From Portulaca oleracea (lineage: Eukaryota > Streptophyta > Magnoliopsida > Caryophyllales > Portulacaceae): a stretch of DNA of 64,000 nt. Under the pieces are notes generated by a model that was given only the letters and a program-made list of their open reading frames with translations, had not been told where the DNA came from and searched no databases. Positions 56,615-64,000 of this stretch are shown here, piece by piece; position 1 is the first letter of the stretch; the number at the start of each line of letters is the position of its first letter. The stretch covers positions 8,167,501-8,231,500 of the forward strand of contig CM055875.1 of NCBI GenBank assembly GCA_029582165.1. Direction: 5' to 3'. Made by a program: the position numbers and the translations under genes.

Positions 56615-58946
56615 ATTCCATCCAATCCCCCCTCTTCTCTGATAATTCTAGCAACTGTCCAATTTGCTTGCTCTGGTGTTGGTTGACCAATGAAGTATGT
56701 CCCATCCACCTTCACCCATTTATCTACCCAGATTCCAATGTTTTCCCATTTCCAACGACCCATCCTAACCCTTTCACTAGCAGATCTCTTCCTTCCATCA
56801 AGCTTCGCCATACATAGCTGGGACAAAACCCAAGCTTTGCTGTTAAGATATTACCTCTCAGAAAATAGCGTACCCGTAGGACTGAGGCAACAAGACTCTG
56901 TGAATTTGTATGCAGCCTCCACACCTGCTTTGCAAGTAGCGCATCATTAAATAGGCTTAGGTCTTGAAATCCCATACCCCCTTTGTCCTTCATCTGACAC
57001 ATCTTCTCCCACCTTAGCCAATGCAAACCCCTTTTCTCGGCATCGCCAGACTACGAAAACCTACTGATGTATTTCCTAAAATTCTCAATCACTGCTTCTG
57101 GGAGTTTAAAAATGCTTATGACATAAGTTGGAATAGCTTAGAGCACTGATTTTATAAGAGTTTCTCTCCCAGCTTGTGACACCAATCTCTCCTTCCACCC
57201 ATTGGCTCGAGACCATATCTTTCGCTTCACTTCCTCAAAAACCACTTTCTTCGATCTCCCAATGATAATCGCTTGACCCAAGTAATGCTTCTGGGTCGAC
57301 ATTTCTTTCATCTCAAGCCTTTCTATTAAGCGTTGTCTCACTGTATTTCTTACATTACCACTGAAGTAAATTTCGGATTTTTCAAAATTGATCTGTTGAC
57401 CTAAGATCTTCTCATATTGTGCTAATACTTGCTGCAAAGCGCTTACCTCTTGCTCGGTTGCTCTGAGAAAAAATACATTGTCATCAGTAAACAGCAAATG
57501 AATTAGGAGGGGAGCATTTTTGCAAATTTTAATGCCCGTAATCTCCCCGAGGCTAACTTTCCTACTCACCAAAGCATTCAGTCCCTCCGTAACCAGTAAA
57601 ATGAGATAAGGAGACAAAGGATCTCCTTGCCGAAGACCCCACTCTGGCACTACATGACCGACCCTTTCCCCATTCACAAGAAACGAGTACGTGACTGTTT
57701 CTACGCACTTCTTTATGAGCTCAATCCACTGCTGTGAGAATCCCATTTCCTGCATGACAAGCCACAGAAAATACCATTCCACACGGTCACAGGCCTTGTT
57801 GAGATCAAGTTTTGTCGCTAACCATCCTTTCTTTCCCGTTTTCTTCTTTTTCAAATAATGAAACACTTCAAACGCAAGCATTACATTGTCTGATATAAGT
57901 CGACCCGGGACAAAGGCAGATTATCTTTCATCGACCACCTTCTGCATAATATTTCTCATTCGGTTTGCATTCCACCAACTTATACACCACATTGCTTAAC
58001 GCAATCGGTCTTAGGTCATTCATTTCCTCCGGATGTTTGACCTTAGGTATGAGGGTAATGTTTGTATGATTGAACAGGAACGGTATCTCTCCCCTGTTAA
58101 GAATTCCTAAAACAGCTTCACACACATCATCACCGATCATACCCCAATATTTCTGGAAAAACAAGGCGCAGAAACCATCCGGTCCCGATACTTTTGTGGG
58201 CCTTAACTGCTTAAGGGCGACTTCCACCTCCACCCGTGTAAATCGTTTGCTCATCTCCTCCTGCATATCTGCTGTAACTCTCCCCCGCAACTCCAGAAAT
58301 TGCACATTCCCCAAATTCGGATTTGACAACTTAAATAGAGCCTGAAAATACTCATTGATGACTTTTTGGATGTTCTCTTTTCCTGATTGTTCCACTCCCT
58401 GCCAATCCGTGATTCTCTCAAATTTATTTTTCTTTCGTCGTTGTTTGACTCTTGCATGAAAATACGCTGTATTTCGATCCCCTTCTTTCAACGCTTGGTG
58501 ATGTGCACGCTGGGCCCAAAAAATTTCATTGAGTTTTTCCGCTCGAACCAATTCGGCTTCTACCTCTTGCAAGAGAGTCACATTATGCTCTGTTTTGGTA
58601 CTGAACACAATTTTTCAAACTTTCGTCTCAACTCCTTTGCCCTATCGCCCAAACCACCAAATCTCTCTTGACCCCATTTTTTGAAGGCTGTTCCACAACG
58701 ATTCGGTATGTCCATGACAGACTCGCTTACATCCCTATGACCACTCCACTCCTATTCCACTACCTGCTGAAATTCATTGTCCTCCACCCACACGGCCTCG
58801 AACATAAATGTCCTATGCCCTCTCCTGTCATTCATCACGGGCTGAGTGTCCATAACAATCGGCATGTGGTCCGAATTTTCCCAGTGTAGGACTTTGCTTT
58901 GTTGCCAAAGCTCGGTCCATTTGTCATTTACGCAATAATGGTCCAA
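56615..58946 (-). pseudogene. LINE B ORF2: reverse transcriptase part
   Basis: The RT half of LINE B ORF2, upstream of the gypsy insertion in reading order. A linker with WAQRAHHQALKEGDRNTAYFHARVKQRR is near 58480. RT blocks: TKVSGPDGFCALFFQKYW near 58160, NITLIPKVKHPEEMNDLRPIAL near 58040, [14 protein letters not shown] near 57800, [15 protein letters not shown] near 57620. The catalytic block reads [11 protein letters not shown] near 57485, where FADDS is usual; both Asp are kept. The 3' part includes [14 protein letters not shown] and KGGMGFQDLSLFNDALLAKQVW, with a frameshift near 56800. Breaks also lie near 57900 and 57120. Confidence 0.85.
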
Positions 58947-59500
58947 CCTTTCTTCAATCTGTTCTACCCCTGCTCACTTATTAGACCAAGTATAAGGGTA
59001 CCCACTACAACCCATATCATATAAATTAGCCCGGTCTAGCGCTCCCCTAAAATCGCTTGCCTCTCCAAAGTCAAAATTTCTTCCCCCCCCCCCCTTCTCT
59101 TTAGGGAATAAAATACCATTAAAATCCCCAAACAAAGCCAAAGCTCTGTCACTTTGGGTCTCAAGGAGACGTATCAATTCCCAAATTCTCCATTTTTGCC
59201 TCTTCTCCGGCCAACCATAGATACCGGTTATCCTATAACTAGTCCCTTTTACCACCACATCAACATCAATGTGATGACCCGAATACGTCTTAAGTGAGAG
59301 ATCGACGTCACTTTTCCACAACATAGCAATCCCCTCCGCTCTTCCCACTGAGGAGCCAACCAAGCATCCATTACTGTGCATCTCCTTCTGACATTCCCCA
59401 TCTTATGCGCGTATAACTTTGTTTCCATAAAAAAAGAGAATGTCTGGGGACTGATGCCGTACTAGCCGGCATACGGAATTAACTGCCTCAGGGGTCCCCA
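58947..59500 (-). pseudogene. LINE B endonuclease
   Basis: APE-type endonuclease of LINE B ORF2, which nicks the target. FFMETKLYAHK is near 59430, SVGRAEGIAMLWK near 59345, ITGIYGWPEKRQKW, ALFGDFNGIL near 59140, LYDMGCSGYPYTWSNK near 58985. It continues past a gap near 58970 into RLDHYCVND, then HWENSDHMPIVM near 58880 with the catalytic SDH-type His. The frame shifts once near 59385. A C-run at 59091-59100 disturbs no recognised motif. Confidence 0.85.
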
Positions 59501-59527
59501 ACCCTCGGCAGTTGTATGATAGAATTT

Positions 59528-60904
59528 TCATTGTTCCCGGCAAGGGTGGCTATCGCCCACCCCCGCCGATCTGTTTATTATATCTGCACCATGACTAACT
59601 TCAGCACGCCCTCGTTTTTCCTTAATCTTAACATCCATCAGTTGCATGGAGTCTAAATCCACTGCTACTGCTCCTTTCCTTTTTCTTGTTCCATGTACAT
59701 TGGATTCTCCTGATTTAGCAGTATATTGGATTCTCCTCCAAGTGCCCCTACTTCCGGTTGATAAAGATATGTTGAGGCGGCCTGCTTGCTTAGGCTGTGT
59801 ATCCACCCATTTTCCTTTTCTATTAAGATCTACACTCGATACCACATTATTCCCTTCACCAATTTGTATTGCACCTTCCAAGCTGCCTTGATTCTCCTCT
59901 AGTCTAGGGTGCGACGTAACCTCCTTTTCTTCCTCACCCTCCACATTTGTTTTAACCATCGAGCTACTCTCCTTCCTAGCTATATTCGCTGCCGCTAGCG
60001 CATCCTTCAAAGACCTCCTCACTTTTTTATTCTTGTGAGTTAGGTTCATATCTTGGCTCCCCTTCTCCCATTCATTGCTATCCTCGATTGACGTCTACAG
60101 TTTACCCTCCTTTCCGAAAGCCCCCTGTTTCTGATTTCGGAGTTGTCTGCTAGGCGAGGCTCTCAACCAATCTCTGTACCGCCCTTTCTCCTCCGTTTCC
60201 TCCTGCTCTTCACACTCGTCTTCAACGTGCCCCAACCTATCACATCGATAGCAAAAGTTTGGAAGCCTTTCATATTTGAACGGAACCCACTTTATTCCCG
60301 CCTCTCCAAAATTTGTGATCGCTCATCGAATCAGGGGTTCAGATATCTTCACTTTAACCCTAAAAGCCACGTAACGACAACATCCTAGATCATCTTCATC
60401 CCTATAATCCAGAAGGCCTCCAAACATTCCAGTAAGGGCTGTCGCAGTCTCTTTCGACACCTTTCCAAAGGGAATATCATACCCTCGAACCCAAAAATAT
60501 GCATGTGTGAACTTGATTTCCAATGGTGTTGTATTTTCTAGCACGTCCGAAAGCAACAACCACTACTTATCAAATATCCAGGGTCCCCCCTGTTGAACCC
60601 TAATCTTATCCTCCTTCATGAAGAATTGGAAAACGAATAGATTCTCACTAATCTCCCGAATTCCGAAAGTTTTTTTCACCTTCTACGCTTGCTTTAGAAA
60701 CGCAAATAACCCTGACACCTTATATGGCTTGTTTGTCATCAGTCTACCCACCAGAACCATGGCTGCTCGGGAAGCAAAGTCAACGGATTCCGTATTGGCA
60801 CAATCAATGACTTTCTCTTCCTCCTCCGTTAGCCGTAAACCCTTCCATCTGTTCATCAAGGGTGAGTCCATGATTATCAAATGATATGCCAGAACCACCC
60901 TCAC
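59528..60904 (-). pseudogene. LINE B ORF1: DUF4283 and CCHC protein
   Basis: RNA-binding ORF1 protein. It starts near 60870 with SPLMNRWKGLRLTEEEE. A DUF4283 region follows with AMVLVGRLMTNKPYKVSGLF near 60770 and YFWVRGYDIPFGKVSKETATAL near 60500. A zinc knuckle is at about 60265-60225 (FCYRCDRLGHVEDEC). The C-terminal part is basic and Ser-rich (60049-59528). Stops occur near 60683, 60557, 60323 and 60097 in what is otherwise one frame of about 459 codons, so decay is by substitution, not indels. Confidence 0.82.
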
Positions 60905-60973
60905 CGGGTTCTATGGATACGTCAAACCGATTTGGCGATTGGGAAACTTCACAAACCCTAACTGAGCGGCGCT

Positions 60974-60990
60974 TAGAGAGAGAGAGAGAG
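60974..60990. repeat. GA repeat near the LINE B 5' end
   Basis: About 17 bases of alternating GA just upstream of ORF1; CT/GA leaders are frequent at the 5' end of plant elements. Confidence 0.7.
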
Positions 60991-61004
60991 AACGGAAGTA
61001 TTTT

Positions 61005-61890
61005 AGGTGTCAATAATAATATGGAATACTTTTTAAGTAATGATATATCATTTGAAATCATGGGAGAAAGAAATTTGAAAGAAATTGATTTTCCCATAGT
61101 TTCGGTGTGAACACCAAATTGATCTACCTTAAAAGGATAAACTTGAGTAATAAAAGGAGTACCAAGAATAACTTCTTGACATATATCTCTTACGAGAATG
61201 AAAAAAATCTTGAAACAATAACCTTGATTACAAACATATGCCTTTTGTAATTTATACTTGATTTGCAGTGCCATGCCATTAGCATTATGAAGTCGTTCTT
61301 TGTTTTTTTTTCCCTAAAACTGAGATGGAATTATTCATTCTTTAATACAGTTTTGATCTGTACCACTATCTAACAAAGCAATAGAATTTAATTCAAAACT
61401 ATCATTAATCTTAAGCGTAATATGAATATATCACTTTTGAAAATTAATTTGATTAATAGTAGAAATAAATTGTTGATCATTTGAAGTACTTGGAATATCT
61501 TCAAAATTAGAACTTGAAAAACTTGGCTTATTTTCTAATAATGCTAATCTTGTGTCTAACTCAAGATCTTTAGTTTGTAAAGAACATAAACTTTGTTGTT
61601 ATTCTTTAATTTGTTCCTTCAAATTATTGACTTCCATTTTCAAATCTTGAACATTCACAATTTGTAAAATATTTGGAGTATCATACTTTTCAAATATTTT
61701 ATTGATATTGAAATAAGGAGGAGTGTTCATCAAATCTTTTTTAATCAAAATATTTTTGAGTTTTTCTAAATGTTCTTTTTCGTAAATCCGGATCTTGAAT
61801 TTTCTCAATCAAATCTAATAAAAACTCTTTTTCATTTTTACTAGCAGTAACAACATTAATACAATTAAAGCATATTCTCTGAACATACAT
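61005..61890 (-). pseudogene. Pararetrovirus-like protease region, right part
   Basis: Minus-strand decayed sequence. 61890-61550 encodes a Lys/Glu-rich segment with a coiled coil (KEFLLDLIEKIQDPDL; DLKMEVNNLKEQIKE). Near 61365 a D-S-G-T phrase after IALL looks like the active site of a retroviral-type aspartic protease. About 40 residues of intervening sequence lead to VILGTPFI near 61160, the usual C-terminal mark of the fold. This combination fits plant caulimovirid-like endogenous sequences better than gypsy elements, but the virus genus is not clear. There are stops just after the active-site region. LINE C cuts it at 61890 and LINE B near 61005. Confidence 0.5.
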
Positions 61891-61898
61891 TTTTTTTT
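61889..61898 (-). other. Poly-A tail of LINE C
   Basis: A T-run on the plus strand, i.e. A-run at the 3' end of the minus-strand LINE, directly joining the pararetrovirus-like frame. Confidence 0.75.
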
Positions 61899-64000
61899 GG
61901 AAAGGTAAAAATATATTCCAAAACGGCCCAAAAAGGCAATCAATCAAATACAAAGCTTTGTAAGGTAATTTAAGCCATAATATCTATACAGTTTGCAAAC
62001 TGCTTTTTATGTTTTGTGACATAGAGAGTTCTATCTCTGAGGGAGCTCTTGATGACATAGAAACACTTAGGGACCTCCATGTTGGTGTTTTCAAAAATTT
62101 GCAGGTTTCTACTCCTCCAAACATTGTATATAATGCTTGCTACAGCAGCCAAACTGATCTGTTTCCTTTGTTTACTGACCTTCCAGCCCATGAGTTTTTT
62201 TATCCATGATTGCAAATTTGGGCTGGAGCATGGCATATTCAACCATTGCAAGATGTGTTCTCTGATCTCTTTGGTATACACACAATCAAAAAGGAGATGT
62301 GGGGTGGTTTCCTCGCTATGATTGCATTTAATGCAAGTCTTGTCAGTATGTGTATTGGAGTGGGCTGCCAGTCTGGTTCGAACAAGAAGCTTCTCATGCA
62401 TTGCAAGCCAGGCCACAAAGGAGTGTCTCGGGGTATTGAGTATGTTCCAGACAAATCGAGCCCACGGCTAGTTCTCTCTTTGGCCTGTAAGAGCATGATA
62501 TGCATTGGAGACCTTGTAAGGTTTACCATGATCAAGTAGATTTGTAATTTATCCTTAACCTTGTAGAGTTCTTTTTATGTACCAGCATGAGTCTGTATGT
62601 GGCTTGTACGTCCACCAGTCAGATCCTTTCACATATCTCTCGTGCACCCATTTAACCCAAAGACTTTGCTTATTCTGAGTTATTGCCCAAGCTTGTTTGC
62701 CAATCAATGCGTTGTTCCAATGCTCTAGATTTTTAAAACCTAATCCTCCTTTGGCCTTGGGAAGACAAACGGTATCCCAAGCTATGGGAGGGGCACGGAT
62801 GTAGGTAGCATTCCCAGACCATAGGAAGTTTCTGCAGATTTTCATGACCTCTTGGATGACTTGCTTAGGGAGTATGGTGATGCTTGCCCAAAAGGAGTAC
62901 AGGCCCATTAAAACTGTATGAATGAGCATAGCTCTACCAGCATAAGAGAGATTAGCTATCTTCCAGACGTGGATTTTAGTAGTCATTTTCTCCACTAGTC
63001 TTGCACATTCCAGTTTGCTAAGCCTCCCCGAGGTGATGGGCATTCCAAGATAAGTCAGTGGAAACTGACCTTCTTTATAACCAGTGAGATGCAGGGGTTC
63101 TTGTTTCTGCTGATTGGATATCCCATTTATCATGATTGTAGATTTCGCAGGGTTTGCTTGCAGTCCAGCGGTGTTTGAGAACTGTTTGAGGATATCCGAG
63201 AGGAGTTGCATTGTATTTTTATCTACAGCCGCATAGACCATCAAGTCATCGGCAAAAACCAGGTGGGTTAGTCGCATTTTCTTGCACTTCGGATAGAACT
63301 TGAAACCCTTATGTTTCGAGGCTATATCAAAACCCCGAGAAAGATATTCCATAGTTATGACAAAGAGAAGAGGTGAGATTGGATCTCCTTGCCTGAGACC
63401 TCGCCCTCCTTTGAAAAACCCATGGTTTTCCCCATTCATGTTGATGGTGAAGGAAGTGGTTGAGATGCATTCCTTTAACCAAGCAGTAAATATCGGAGGA
63501 AAGTTCAGACCAATTAGTACCTCCTCAATGAAGTTCCAATAGGCGGTATCAAAAGCTTTTTGTAGATCAATCTTGACCAGACAACGAGATTGTGAAGAAG
63601 TTCTTTGAAACCTTCTTGCCAATTCCTAGCACATTAAAACATTGTGGAGTAGTTCTCGATCATGGACGAAAGCAGATTGAGTTTCATTGATAATGTAAGG
63701 CAGAACTTCTTTTATTCGGGAGGCAACCAGTTTTGAAATGGCTTTATACATCACATTGCAGCATGCTATTGGTCTGAAATCAGTAGCAACAGTTGGAGAC
63801 TCAATCTTAGGGATCAGCACCAATTTGGTGGTGTTATAGACTTTCAGAAGCTTACCCGTCTTGAAAAATTCAAGCACTGCATCACAGAACATGTTTACAA
63901 TGACAGGCCGTGCTTTTTTGAAGAAACCACTAGACATACCATCGGGACCCGGGGATTTGTGATTTGGAATGGAAAAAAGAGCCTCTTTGATGTCTTCCTT
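61891..64000 (-). mobile_element. LINE C, L1-type, 3' part; continues past the window
   Basis: The 3' portion of a LINE related to LINE A, with RT and zf-RVT and no RNase H before the tail. It is inserted in the pararetrovirus-like sequence. The 5' part lies beyond the right edge. Confidence 0.85.
61970..64000 (-). pseudogene. LINE C ORF2: reverse transcriptase and zf-RVT
   Basis: The frame enters from the right edge. RT blocks: [16 protein letters not shown] near 63940, [24 protein letters not shown] near 63800, CLVKIDLQKAFDTAYW near 63560, GLRQGDPISPLLFV near 63395, THLVFADDLMVYAA near 63255 with the catalytic Asp pair, and FPLTYLGMPITSGRLSK near 63050. Later KGGLGFKNLEHWNNALIGKQAW near 62730. 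zf-RVT: CIKCNHSEETTPHLLFDC near 62320. Stops at 63626-63628 and 62555-62557, and a few more before 62416, lie in one frame. No frameshift was needed, so decay is light. Confidence 0.88.

Larger units (their letters stand above)
48308..61000 (-). mobile_element. LINE B, L1-type with RNase H, split by a gypsy element
   Basis: A complete-order LINE on the minus strand: GA-repeat leader, ORF1, endonuclease, RT, zf-RVT and RNase H. A run of T on the plus strand near 48308 is the poly-A tail. Similar 12-bp phrases flank it (ATATGAAAATAC left, ATATGGAATAC right), consistent with an eroded target duplication. The 7.1-kb CRM-like element at 49495-56609 sits inside its zf-RVT region. The LINE itself interrupts pararetrovirus-like sequence. 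Its left end also carries a G-run near 48393. Confidence 0.8.

Overview
This window looks like a repeat-rich stretch of a flowering-plant nuclear genome, probably a eudicot. Nearly every recognisable coding segment belongs to a plant-type mobile element: Ty3/gypsy, Ty1/copia, L1-type LINEs with DUF4283 ORF1 proteins, a Rep/helicase Helitron with an RPA1-like gene, hAT and Mutator-like DNA elements, a SINE, and pararetrovirus-like sequence. I found no convincing host gene, rRNA or tRNA. Most frames carry stops or frameshifts. The best-preserved long frame is the 732-residue helicase part of the Helitron.

Layout, left to right. The 3' end of a CRM-like gypsy element (1-1947) lies inside a hAT transposase gene (1948-3259, minus). 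A Helitron follows on the minus strand, with its 3' end at 4158; its gene content reaches 11664 and its 5' end is probably near 14140. Next come a spacer with short repeats (14160-15442), LINE A (about 15443-20345, minus) and a 5'-truncated copia element (20367-23451, plus). A Mutator-like element with degenerate 38-bp inverted repeats (24828-43161) is split by a 15-kb Tat-lineage gypsy element (25051-40080). The Tat element carries a SINE in its 5' LTR, a solo LTR of another family (31474-32954), and an antisense plant-mobile-domain gene with a visible intron. Two non-autonomous hAT-type elements follow (43610-44243 and 44995-46221); the second appears to hold captured gene sequence. The right end is pararetrovirus-like sequence (46385-48306 and 61005-61890, minus) split by LINE B (about 48308-61000), which is itself split by a near-complete CRM-like gypsy element (49495-56609). 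LINE C (61891 to the window end, minus) interrupts the same viral-like sequence again.

The nesting can be read from target-site duplications: CCTAC for the second CRM element, GACTG for the solo LTR, GATAT/GATAG for Tat, and near-matching 8-mers for the hAT elements. This gives a relative order: pararetrovirus-like sequence, then LINE B, then CRM; Mutator-like element, then Tat, then solo LTR. The genes do not form a host pathway. Each set serves, or once served, its own element: gag-protease-RT-RNase H-integrase for LTR elements, ORF1 plus endonuclease-RT for LINEs, and Rep-helicase plus RPA for the Helitron.

I do not see evidence for a wholly new system. The points most worth following are the antisense intron-containing gene in Tat, the Helitron Rep/RPA pair with a changed HUH motif, the gene fragment inside a hAT element, the 22-bp/66-bp satellite-like array in the Mutator-like element, and the stacked insertions in pararetrovirus-like DNA.
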